Below are positions 42,733-51,806 of a stretch of 64,000 nucleotides of DNA, piece after piece (positions within the stretch are counted from its first letter, which is position 1; every line of letters starts with the position of its first letter). Made by a program: the position numbers and the translations under genes. The stretch is from an uncultured euryarchaeote (lineage in GTDB: Archaea; Thermoplasmatota; Poseidoniia; Poseidoniales; Poseidoniaceae), in contig CALBIL010000039.1 in assembly GCA_937892945.1 (NCBI GenBank), positions 91,999 to 155,998 of the forward strand, read 5' to 3'. The notes below the pieces were generated by a model. The model worked only from the letters and a program-made list of their open reading frames with translations, ran no database searches and was not told the DNA's origin.

Positions 42733-43950
42733 ATGCGAATGCTTACTTTTTTTCGGTTTATGCGCCAAATACTCCGTAAGAAGCCCGCAGATCTTGATTG
42801 GATTCAGCGCCAAGGTCTAATCGCAGTAAAACTTGCTCAGATTTTTGCCTTACGTCCAGACTTACTCGGTGTAGAGAAGTGCCGTCAATTACAACAACTG
42901 TACCAACACGCTGCATCGATTGAATCTGAAAACCTGCATGAAACAATTGCATTAAAAGCACCTGCAGGTTTTGCTGACGCGTTTGATTTCATCGATGATG
43001 AACCACTTGCAGCAGCTTCGGTTGGCCAAGTACACCGTGGTCGCTTGAAAACAGGTGAAGAAGTAGTGATCAAATTCATCAAGCAAGCCAATGCAGTCGA
43101 ATTCAAAAAAGAAGTTGTACGTATGCGACGATGGTTACGAATTTTCCTTATTTTTGCTCCGAAGTTACGTAAAGTCGGTAACCCAATGGCACTCATCAAT
43201 CATGTTGCTGATTACACCTTGCGGGAACTTGACCTTCGTAACGAAATCAAAGGGGCTGCTGAGTTAATGGAAATTCAAACATCCGTGTCTGATAACTTCG
43301 ATATGTCGTTATTACGATTTCCGATCTACTATCCCGAACTGTCGAATCAAGATATTCTTGTTTCTGAGTTCATTGACGGTATGTCGCTTGAAGAAGGTAT
43401 TGAAACCAATTCTTTGAGTTGGGATTTCTTGTTACAATTTTTCAGGATACACGGTGCATATCTGTTTGGCATCGGAACATTCCATGGAGACTTGCATCCA
43501 GGGAATTGCATTATTGATTCCGATGGCAAATTTGTTTTTATTGACAACGGTGCTATTTGTCATGCACCACAACATGTAGCCCATTCATTGTTTACCTTTT
43601 TCGACCATCTCTCACGTCAAGAACGTCATGAAGCGTTCACAGCTTTACTTACGATGACTGAATTACCCCCAAACAAAAAGAAATTGGAGAAGTATTATGC
43701 TACAATGGAAGAGATTTATCATGATTTTGAACTCAAACCTGTTGGAGAACAAAGTTTGACTCGAATTATGATGCGAACAGTTCGGGCAGCAGTTGAACAT
43801 GCAGGTGCTCATTTTGGTGAAGAAGCCTTCCCAATTATTCGGGCATTGATGTATCTTGATGGATTAGTCATTCGAACTCATCCTGATGCACTTCTTATAC
43901 AATCAATGGGGCCGTTTTTGGAAGAGTTCAAAACAAAACTGAATATTTGA
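42733..43950 (+). CDS. ABC1/UbiB/AarF family protein kinase
   Basis: IAVKLAQIFALRPDLL, PLAAASVGQVHRGRLKTGEEVVIKF, GTFHGDLHPGNCIIDSDGKFVFIDNGAI. Confidence 0.93.
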   Translation: MRMLTFFRFMRQILRKKPADLDWIQRQGLIAVKLAQIFALRPDLLGVEKCRQLQQLYQHAASIESENLHETIALKAPAGFADAFDFIDDEPLAAASVGQVHRGRLKTGEEVVIKFIKQANAVEFKKEVVRMRRWLRIFLIFAPKLRKVGNPMALINHVADYTLRELDLRNEIKGAAELMEIQTSVSDNFDMSLLRFPIYYPELSNQDILVSEFIDGMSLEEGIETNSLSWDFLLQFFRIHGAYLFGIGTFHGDLHPGNCIIDSDGKFVFIDNGAICHAPQHVAHSLFTFFDHLSRQERHEAFTALLTMTELPPNKKKLEKYYATMEEIYHDFELKPVGEQSLTRIMMRTVRAAVEHAGAHFGEEAFPIIRALMYLDGLVIRTHPDALLIQSMGPFLEEFKTKLNI

Positions 43951-43959
43951 GGGAGTTCG

Positions 43960-45201
43960 ATGGAACATTCAGTTGCTGTAATCGGAGCAGGATTGGCTGG
44001 TTTACAGTGCGCACTTCTTCTCAAAGAAGCAGGAATAGATGTTCATGTCTTTGAACGTGAACACCATGTTGGGGGTCGAATGAAAACTGAAAAAGTCGAT
44101 GGTTTCTTGCTTGACTACGGTTTCCACGTCATGCAAACAGCGTATCCCACTTCACAAAGAGTGTTTGATTTTGAAGCACTCAATGTCCAAGCGTTTGAAC
44201 CAGGAGCGATGATTGTTCAAAAGAAAAAGAACAAGGCTAAGTTTTGGCGAATGGCAGATCCTTTCCGAAGACCAATTCAGGGTGCTATGAGTGGAATGAA
44301 TCGGTTTGCTTCCCCTGTTGATTTATTGCGTGTCGCTCGCCTACGTTTTGCCGTAAGAAAAGGCAAAACAGAACAAGTGTTCGAAGGTGAGAACAAGGAC
44401 ACCCTTTCTTACCTGAAACAGCAAGGGTTCTCGCAAAGTATAATCGACCGTTTTTTCCATCCACTTTTCACTGGAATTTTTCTCGAAGATGACCTAAGGA
44501 CAAATGAACGAATGTTCCGTTTTGTATTCCGAATGATGTCAAAAGGGAACATGGTGCTACCGCGTGAAGGCATTGTTGCTGCACCAAATCAACTTGCTCA
44601 ACGGCTGGGGAAAGACCGCATTCACTTGAACTCCACTGTTTCGTTTGTCGATGACACCACCCTTGACATCAATGGTCAATCAAAATCGTTTGATGCAGTC
44701 GTTCGTGCTTTCAATACCAATCAATCGAATGAAAAGCGGCATGTATGGACATTACACTTTGATGCTGAACAATCACCTCTCAACAGCAGGCATGTCTTAC
44801 TCAATGGAGATGTCAAAATAAATGATGGCCTGATTGCCCACCTTGCCGTACCTTCAGATGTTCAACCGGAATATGCACCAGCTGGGCGGTCATTAGTAAC
44901 CGTCACAGTGGTTGGGGAGCGTGCAGATTCACTCGGGCTCAAAGAGGCTGCTGAAATAGAGGAAGCAGTTCGAAATGAAGTCAAATTATGGTTCCCTGAT
45001 ACATCATTGAATTGGCGCTTATTAGCCGTTCAACATATCGAACATGCCCTTCCTGAGGTTGGGAGTGAACGCCCTCTCCTCGCCACACCCCAAGGCCATG
45101 GTTTCGAATGTGGTGACCAGATGCTGCACGGGAGCGTAGAAGGTGCGTTGCTCTCAGCTGAAGCAGTTGCAAACGCCGTCGTTGTCCATCTCCAGGTTTG
45201 A
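43960..45201 (+). CDS. FAD-dependent amine-oxidase/phytoene desaturase-like oxidoreductase
   Basis: SVAVIGAGLAGLQCALLLKEAGIDVHVFEREHHVGGRMKTEKVDGFLLDYGFHVM. Confidence 0.9.
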   Translation: MEHSVAVIGAGLAGLQCALLLKEAGIDVHVFEREHHVGGRMKTEKVDGFLLDYGFHVMQTAYPTSQRVFDFEALNVQAFEPGAMIVQKKKNKAKFWRMADPFRRPIQGAMSGMNRFASPVDLLRVARLRFAVRKGKTEQVFEGENKDTLSYLKQQGFSQSIIDRFFHPLFTGIFLEDDLRTNERMFRFVFRMMSKGNMVLPREGIVAAPNQLAQRLGKDRIHLNSTVSFVDDTTLDINGQSKSFDAVVRAFNTNQSNEKRHVWTLHFDAEQSPLNSRHVLLNGDVKINDGLIAHLAVPSDVQPEYAPAGRSLVTVTVVGERADSLGLKEAAEIEEAVRNEVKLWFPDTSLNWRLLAVQHIEHALPEVGSERPLLATPQGHGFECGDQMLHGSVEGALLSAEAVANAVVVHLQV

Positions 45202-45205
45202 TTGT

Positions 45206-46840
45206 ATGATTGATCTTAGTTCAACCTCTTCCCAGAGCGGCTTTGCGCAACGAATCCTTGCTCCCTCGGAACCTGTTGATGCATGGGTGTGGGTGAGTTA
45301 CGATCAGCTCAACCTCGAACTCTTGAAGGGAATTCAAGAGCGAATCGGGTCCATCGGAATACTCCTCATTGAATCTGAATCGAAAGGACGTTCACGACCA
45401 TTCCACAAACAAAAACTAGCTTTCGTACTCTCAAACCTCCGGCATTTTGCATTAGAGGCTCAAGTAAGTGGTTATCAAGTCCGTTATGTTGTTTCGAAAG
45501 GCGGCTATTCACAAACGCTGTCTTCGCTGCGTGGCGACTTGGGAGCGATTCATTGCATCGCACATGCCGAACGCTCCACCCGCGTCGAAGTTCAATCGCT
45601 TGTGGAACAAGGTGACCTCATCGTCCACCCGCATTGCGGTTGGCTAACTCCCCGAGCATGGTTTACCGATGCAGTTGGGGAACAACCTCCATTCCGAATG
45701 GACCCATTCTACCGGTCTGTTCGGAAAAAAACTGGATGGCTTATGCAAGATGGTCAGCCAATGGGTGGGAAATATAGTTTTGATGAAGCGAATCGCCATC
45801 CCTGGAAAGGCGACCCTCCAGCCCCCTCTACCCCCATCTACGAAGTCGATGAAATTGATGAAGAAGTGGCGACAGTCATCGGTCGTGTATTTTCAGAAAA
45901 CCCCGGTCGTGTTGATTTGAGTCAACTTCCAACATCGAGTGCTGACATCGAACAAGCACGAAACTTTGCTGTACAATGCTTGACTCATTTTGGCACCTAT
46001 GAAGATGCGATGTCAACCGAAAGCCGTGGCCTGTTTCACACCCGCCTGGCCTCATTGATCAACCTTCATCGAATCATGCCCGTACAGGCGATTCACTTTG
46101 CGCTTGAAAGCACGGCTGAACTTAACAATGTGGAAGGCTTTCTTCGACAGTTAATTTGGCGTGAGTATGTCCATCACATCCATGCAGTCACGGATGGTTT
46201 CCGGACTCTTGAGGTCAACCGTTCGCTTTCACGACGAGATGCAAATTGGTTTGAATCGGCTCCTCTGGACAATGAACTTCATCCGAACCACCTCGAACAA
46301 ACTTTCTCGCTCCCACAAGCCTATTGGGGGCAGAAAAGCGGTCTCGCATGTTTGGATGAATCGGTCGCTTCTGTCATGGATGAAGGATGGACCCATCACA
46401 TTCCGAGGCTCATGGTGTTGAGCAACATTGCGCATCTCATCGATGTTCATCCAAGGGAGCTTACCGATTGGTTTCACGTCGCGTTCATTGACGCTTATGA
46501 TTGGGTTGTGGAACCAAACGTGTTGGGAATGGGAACCTTTGCGCTTGGTTCAGCGATGATGACCAAACCCTATATTGCGGGCTCTGCCTACATCAACCGG
46601 ATGAGCAACCACTGCAAAAAATGCGAGTTCCATCCGAAAAAAACATGTCCTATTTCTCGTTTGTATTGGGCTTACCTCGACCGTCATTCCCCTGCGTTTA
46701 TGGGCAATCATCGTCTTTCGATGGCCATGAAGAATGTTGCAAAAAGAAGCGATGAACAACGCAGCTTCGACCATAAGACCTTTTTGATGGTTCAAGATGC
46801 ATTGGCGAACGGTCGCACCTTACGCCCTGATGAGCAATGA
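45206..46840 (+). CDS. FeS-BCP-type photolyase/cryptochrome-related protein (PhrB-like)
   Basis: Cys motif SNHCKKCEFHPKKTCPISRLYWAYLDRH plus upstream GLACLDESV; VNRSLSRRDANWFES; FLRQLIWREYVHHI. Start MIDLSST at 45206. Confidence 0.9.
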   Translation: MIDLSSTSSQSGFAQRILAPSEPVDAWVWVSYDQLNLELLKGIQERIGSIGILLIESESKGRSRPFHKQKLAFVLSNLRHFALEAQVSGYQVRYVVSKGGYSQTLSSLRGDLGAIHCIAHAERSTRVEVQSLVEQGDLIVHPHCGWLTPRAWFTDAVGEQPPFRMDPFYRSVRKKTGWLMQDGQPMGGKYSFDEANRHPWKGDPPAPSTPIYEVDEIDEEVATVIGRVFSENPGRVDLSQLPTSSADIEQARNFAVQCLTHFGTYEDAMSTESRGLFHTRLASLINLHRIMPVQAIHFALESTAELNNVEGFLRQLIWREYVHHIHAVTDGFRTLEVNRSLSRRDANWFESAPLDNELHPNHLEQTFSLPQAYWGQKSGLACLDESVASVMDEGWTHHIPRLMVLSNIAHLIDVHPRELTDWFHVAFIDAYDWVVEPNVLGMGTFALGSAMMTKPYIAGSAYINRMSNHCKKCEFHPKKTCPISRLYWAYLDRHSPAFMGNHRLSMAMKNVAKRSDEQRSFDHKTFLMVQDALANGRTLRPDEQ

Positions 46841-46841
46841 T

Positions 46842-47669
46842 TCACCGGTGAGGCGCTTGACATGTTGGGCAGTGGTCAAGTCTGCGACCGCCATACCTAA
46901 GTCGTACGATTAATGTTCCACATTTGAGACACGGTCGCTCATTACGACAGAACGCATAATGTCGCCATGACCGCCTCGCTTCGCCTCGTTGTTTCCCTGC
47001 TTTGGCCACATCCTCGGGAACGGTGATTCCACCGGTTTGATACGCTTGTACTGTGACGCTTTTGATGGCATGAGCCCATTTCTTCAGCGTCGTCTCTGGC
47101 AGATCACACGGTCGGTCGTCAGGATGAACACCTGCTGAAAATAGAATTTCAGATCTCAAATAGTTCCCTAAGCCAGCGAAACTACGTTGTTCTAACATCA
47201 AGGTTGCACCTTTTTTACGGAAGCATTTCTTTGATGAAAGTTGAGTATACAGGTCGCCTACTGTTACGTTCTCGTTCAGCACATCAGGTCCAAGTTTGGC
47301 CAAGAACGCATGCAGTGGTTCTTCCGCAGTAGGCAACAAATCAATATCGGTAGCGGACCATAAGCGAACCGCATGTTTTTGTGTACAGAGTTCGGCCCGC
47401 AGAGTTCGTTTCATTCGAGACACAGTGGATACCAAATTGACCGTCCAGCGACCGTAGAGTTGGTTATGGCTGTACATCGTCCACCCGTTTTCAAAGCGAA
47501 TCAACATGGCCTTCGCCTGACTTGTCACATCAACAACAATTTGATTTTGAATCAAGTGCTCACGGCCAATAAATGTCGTGTACGGAAGGTTGCAGTGTAC
47601 AATCCTACGACCAATCAAAGCCTTACCCAAACGATCTGCGGCACGCCGGATTTCGGGACCCTCTGGCAT
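46842..47669 (-). CDS. nei: Fpg/Nei family DNA glycosylase, endonuclease VIII-like
   Basis: MPEGPEIRRAADRLGKAL N-terminus; SFAGLGNYLRSEILF (H2TH region); C-terminal zinc finger CLKCGTLIVRLRYGGRRLDHCPTC. Confidence 0.93.
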   Translation of the reverse strand: MPEGPEIRRAADRLGKALIGRRIVHCNLPYTTFIGREHLIQNQIVVDVTSQAKAMLIRFENGWTMYSHNQLYGRWTVNLVSTVSRMKRTLRAELCTQKHAVRLWSATDIDLLPTAEEPLHAFLAKLGPDVLNENVTVGDLYTQLSSKKCFRKKGATLMLEQRSFAGLGNYLRSEILFSAGVHPDDRPCDLPETTLKKWAHAIKSVTVQAYQTGGITVPEDVAKAGKQRGEARRSWRHYAFCRNERPCLKCGTLIVRLRYGGRRLDHCPTCQAPHR

Positions 47670-47751
47670 GATTCACATTTGAAGAATGTACCTATCAAGA
47701 TGTGTTTAAACGAACCGATGAAGAAAAGAGCAATCACCTTCAGCGACCACC

Positions 47752-48546
47752 ATGGCGCAGGAGGTTCAGATGCTCGGAACGGGCAATGCCTTCCTCCCTT
47801 ACGGGCGTTTCCATTCCTTTGCGATGATTGATAGCAAACATGTAATCGATTGTCCTCCAACTGCCATGTCGAGCTTACGTCGGGCAGGTGTGCCTCTGTG
47901 TGAAATCGAAACGATTTTCATAACACATATTCATGGAGACCATGTTTTTGGATTCCCCTTCTTTTTACTTGAACGCCGGTATATTTCAGATCGAGAAATG
48001 CAAAAACCGCTGACTGTTGTCGCTGCGGAAGGCGTCAAAGAACATTTGTGGCATCTCTGTGAATTGGCGTATCCCGGAAGTCTTGAGGAAATATTTGCAA
48101 CAGTCGAGTGGCGAACTGAATCAGAGGGTGCTCTCTCCTCTGGCTTGACTTGGAAACGATTCCGTGTTCTTCACGATGAATCTGTTGACCCATATGGCTA
48201 TCATTTCAACGCAGGTCAATTTGGTAGTTTTGTCCACAGTGGAGATTCAGGACCTTGTGATACCTTACACGATGAAATCCTCTCTGCTGATATGGCTATT
48301 CTCGAGATGGGTTTGCCTGAATGGGTCGAATCTGACCATCATCACAAACCATCAGATATTCAATCACTCGCTCAACGAGCAGCACATATACCTCTTATCA
48401 TCACCCACACTTTCATCGATCAACCGGGTTTTAATGCCAAACCAACGGTTACCGATACCTATCCAGTCCATCCAAAGAACGTGCATCATGCTGAGGACGG
48501 CCTTCGGTTAATTCACGATTCGCGAGGCTGGGTTCTCGAACGCTAA
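47752..48546 (+). CDS. Metallo-beta-lactamase-fold hydrolase, RNase Z-like
   Basis: IFITHIHGDHVFGFPFFLLER; VHSGDSGPCDTL; SDHHHKPSD; ITHTFIDQ. Confidence 0.8.
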   Translation: MAQEVQMLGTGNAFLPYGRFHSFAMIDSKHVIDCPPTAMSSLRRAGVPLCEIETIFITHIHGDHVFGFPFFLLERRYISDREMQKPLTVVAAEGVKEHLWHLCELAYPGSLEEIFATVEWRTESEGALSSGLTWKRFRVLHDESVDPYGYHFNAGQFGSFVHSGDSGPCDTLHDEILSADMAILEMGLPEWVESDHHHKPSDIQSLAQRAAHIPLIITHTFIDQPGFNAKPTVTDTYPVHPKNVHHAEDGLRLIHDSRGWVLER

Positions 48547-48795
48547 TATTCGATACTAATTCACTTGATGTAAATAGCCGGAATACGGCGAGAGTTTATG
48601 TTATTTTTACAAAAAACCGTATTTAAATATAGACCCTTTATAATGTATTAAATATTTCTTCAAGTGAATCAAAACCTTGCCACCATCTGCTTCGAAAGGT
48701 CATGCTTATGAGGGGGACTCGGACTAACGCACATTATCGCGCAATGCCGTCCCCAGCATCCGTTCGATATTGCAATTGAGAAAGAGGCAACCAAC
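48547..48795. other. Candidate replication origin region upstream of orc1/cdc6
   Basis: 10-bp inverted repeat ATTCACTTGA (48559-48568) / TCAAGTGAAT (48660-48669) flanks an AT-rich stretch containing TATTTAAATATA (48620-48631); next gene is orc1/cdc6. Confidence 0.5.
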
Positions 48796-50037
48796 ATGAA
48801 CAGAAACATTTTCGACGATTTTCTTTCTCGTCAAACTCTGTTCATTAACAAGGAGATCCTTCGACATGACCACTTACCTCAACACCTTCCTCATAGGGAT
48901 AAAGAAATTGAAGCAATCGCTTTCAATTTGGTCGAAGCCTTGAACGGGCAAATACCATCGAATATGACATTGTACGGTGTGACTGGTGCTGGAAAAACTG
49001 CTGTGACAAAATATGTTTGTAATCAGCTTGAAGAGAAGGGTGCTGAAAAGAATCGAAGTGTCCGTTCCATTATGGTGAATTGCCGGCAGATCGATACCCA
49101 ATACCGAGTCTTGAGTCATCTCGGTAATTCGTTACGTGAAGAACATGAAATCGATGAGATTCCATTCACTGGCTGGCCAACTGACCGAGTTTTTGGAGAA
49201 CTCGTCCGTCGTATGGACAAAAAAGGCGGAGTTTTTATTCTCGTTTTGGATGAAATCGACCATCTTGTTCGTAAAGCAGGCGATGACCTCCTCTACAATT
49301 TGACGAGTCTTAACGCTTCGCTCAAATCGGCTCGAACCTGTGTAATTGGAATCTCAAATGACCTGAAGTTCACAGATTTCCTCGACCCCCGTGTCCGTTC
49401 AAGACTTGGGCAATTGGATGTCGTGTTCAATCCATATGATGCAGAACAATTGCAAGATATTCTGCGACAACGTTCTGAAGGTTCTTTGAAAAAGGAAGTT
49501 CTTGATGATGGCGTTATTGCCTTGTGTGCAGCTCTCGCTGCACAAGAACATGGTGACGCACGTTGTGCACTCGATTTACTACGGGTCTCAACAGAAAAAG
49601 CCGAGCAAAGTGGAGATACAACAGTTGGTCAACGTCATGTTCGAATGGCACAACATCAAATCGAGCGAGATCAAATGATTCCGGTCATCTCTTCTTTGCC
49701 AAGTCAGCAAAAGTTGGTTCTCGCTTCTGTTCTCCTGAATGAAAAGAATGGCCTTCGTAATATTCAAACTGGTGAAGTGTATGATGTCTACCAACAAGCA
49801 TGCCGTTATATCGGGCATAATGCATTGACACAACGTAGAGTTTCTGGATTGATTTCTAATCTTGATATGCTTGGTTTGATCACGGCTCGAACAATCAGCA
49901 AAGGTCGATATGGCCGAACAAAACAGATTAACTCCTGTATTCCACAAAACGTCGACCCTCAGGCAATTATGATTGAATCTGAATCCGAAATGGAAGAAGT
50001 ATTCACTCGTCCTTACCGGCATCAAACACGACTTTGA
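48796..50037 (+). CDS. Orc1/Cdc6 replication initiator
   Basis: NMTLYGVTGAGKTAVTKYV, ILVLDEIDHLVRKAGDDLLYNL, CVIGISNDLKFTDFLDPRVRSRL, C-terminal winged helix. Confidence 0.95.
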   Translation: MNRNIFDDFLSRQTLFINKEILRHDHLPQHLPHRDKEIEAIAFNLVEALNGQIPSNMTLYGVTGAGKTAVTKYVCNQLEEKGAEKNRSVRSIMVNCRQIDTQYRVLSHLGNSLREEHEIDEIPFTGWPTDRVFGELVRRMDKKGGVFILVLDEIDHLVRKAGDDLLYNLTSLNASLKSARTCVIGISNDLKFTDFLDPRVRSRLGQLDVVFNPYDAEQLQDILRQRSEGSLKKEVLDDGVIALCAALAAQEHGDARCALDLLRVSTEKAEQSGDTTVGQRHVRMAQHQIERDQMIPVISSLPSQQKLVLASVLLNEKNGLRNIQTGEVYDVYQQACRYIGHNALTQRRVSGLISNLDMLGLITARTISKGRYGRTKQINSCIPQNVDPQAIMIESESEMEEVFTRPYRHQTRL

Positions 50038-50109
50038 GCCGTGAGATTGGGAAAATCAGCAATCTTGAGGCTTCGGTGTTCTTATATCCAAAAGGCAGGT
50101 GGCGAGTTC

Positions 50110-50676
50110 ATGAGCACAGAAGAGAGCGACCCTACCAACAGCGTAGTTTCGATGCTAATGAACCCTTCACGAAGTATGGCAAACTGGTATGCCTGCCTTG
50201 GTATGCTCGGAATATTCCTTGCAATTCTCAATATCACAGGTAATATTCACCCGAACTACCACCTTTCTTGGGGCGGTTTGTTTACTTTCGAAGCCACCAA
50301 TGCTGCCTTTGAACCAAAATCCAGTTCAATTCAATTTGTTCTTTCTGATGTCATTTTCATCGGCCTCTGTGCGGGAATTTCCGGTATTGGTTTCCGAACA
50401 ATCAACAATGGTGAATTAGGACTTGCTGCTTGGTTCAAAGGAATGTTCGCCAATGATACATGGCCGGCACTGGTTGACCCAGACAATGGTGGTTGGAACA
50501 AACTCTTCGGAGCTTGGTCTCTTTTACTTGGAATCGTGTTTTACTTTTTCTACGGAATTATGTATACCGGTTGGATCGACATTGGTGTCTATTCGATGAG
50601 TGTTTCTCTCATTGCCTTTGGACTTGCACTTCTGATGGCAGCGAATGCACCTGAAGGCAACGATAACTTGGATTGA
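50110..50676 (+). CDS. Membrane protein, unknown function
   Basis: Start MSTEESDPTNSVVSMLM at 50110 inside ORF 50041-50676; several TM helices. Confidence 0.65.
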   Translation: MSTEESDPTNSVVSMLMNPSRSMANWYACLGMLGIFLAILNITGNIHPNYHLSWGGLFTFEATNAAFEPKSSSIQFVLSDVIFIGLCAGISGIGFRTINNGELGLAAWFKGMFANDTWPALVDPDNGGWNKLFGAWSLLLGIVFYFFYGIMYTGWIDIGVYSMSVSLIAFGLALLMAANAPEGNDNLD

Positions 50677-50678
50677 AG

Positions 50679-51806
50679 TTACTTCTTGTTCTTTGCAAAC
50701 AGTTTACGATGGCCGTTTGCCCCTCGTATTGCATCTGTGATTCCCAAAAACAATCCTTGCCATAATGCTATGCTCCATCGAAGAGTAAGGTTTCGAATTT
50801 TGTAAATTGTTAACAGTGACCACTTTCCTTGTTTGATGGCACCACGGTTTACAACGCCAAGCGGGCCTCGCCAAAGAACGAATTCATGAATCAACATCAA
50901 CCCTAATGTTACCAATAGAAGCCGAGTCTGCCACCAAGACTTTGCGAGTTCCCAAGACCAATCTGGTTGCGTGAGAAATGAAAAGAGAAACGGAATTCCT
51001 GTTGCGAGAACCATGACCCAAAGGGGAAATACGGTAAGAACAAATGTGGAACTCCCGATAAAATCTAATTCAGGCCCCTGGCGTTTCCCTCGTGGGAATT
51101 GGCGCATAATTCGCATATGAGCCCGAGCATCACGTCGACGTTTTGCTAAGAAGCGTGATGATTCAGTTTCAGGGACATGATGTACGACTGCATCAGGTGC
51201 GTAAACGATTGTGCCACCATTTGCAATAAGTCGTAGGCTCACCTCCATATCTTCAGCATGATACCAAGCCGGATTGAAACCACCAATCTCTAACAATTTC
51301 TCTCGTTCAAACATTGAGCAGGGACCATTCGCGAGACTGGTTCGCCGTGGGCGTGAACGGTATTTGGTTGCGATTTCAACAGAACGTACACGACTTACGA
51401 TATCACCCGCATGTTCAAAAACAGTACGGCCAGTAATGGCAACAACCTTTTCTTGAAGATCTATTGGTCGAGTTTCAAGAACCATATTTGAAATCCAATC
51501 GGGTTCGGGCCGCACATCGATATCAGTGATGGCAACCCATTTCCCTTGTGCTTGCTCGACCGCTAACTGTCGACCTGCGGAGAGTCCCTTGGCACCTTGA
51601 GTTGATATTCGGATTGGGATGTCACTCTCCTTCTGATGCCATGCAAGTAATTTTTCTTTTGAACCATCACTTGAACCATCATCAATTCCAATGATTTCCA
51701 ATGGCCGATAGGTCTGAGCGACAAGGGATTCGAGACATCCATCGATCCAATCTACCCCGTCCCGCACACATACTGTGACGCTAACGAGCGGGTTTTTCTC
51801 CGACAC
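50679..51806 (-). CDS. Family 2 glycosyltransferase, membrane-associated
   Basis: PLVSVTVCVRDGVDWIDGCLESLVAQTYRPLEIIGIDDGSSDGS; AEDMEVSLRL; C-terminal TM helices. GTG start at 51806 inferred. Confidence 0.88.
   Translation of the reverse strand: MSEKNPLVSVTVCVRDGVDWIDGCLESLVAQTYRPLEIIGIDDGSSDGSKEKLLAWHQKESDIPIRISTQGAKGLSAGRQLAVEQAQGKWVAITDIDVRPEPDWISNMVLETRPIDLQEKVVAITGRTVFEHAGDIVSRVRSVEIATKYRSRPRRTSLANGPCSMFEREKLLEIGGFNPAWYHAEDMEVSLRLIANGGTIVYAPDAVVHHVPETESSRFLAKRRRDARAHMRIMRQFPRGKRQGPELDFIGSSTFVLTVFPLWVMVLATGIPFLFSFLTQPDWSWELAKSWWQTRLLLVTLGLMLIHEFVLWRGPLGVVNRGAIKQGKWSLLTIYKIRNLTLRWSIALWQGLFLGITDAIRGANGHRKLFAKNKK

Noticed and set aside
44615-44635. Further copy of the origin-like motif (ATTCACTTGA) at about 44.62 kb
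   Set aside because: Single copy inside the FAD oxidoreductase coding sequence, no inverted partner or AT-rich core; treated as chance.
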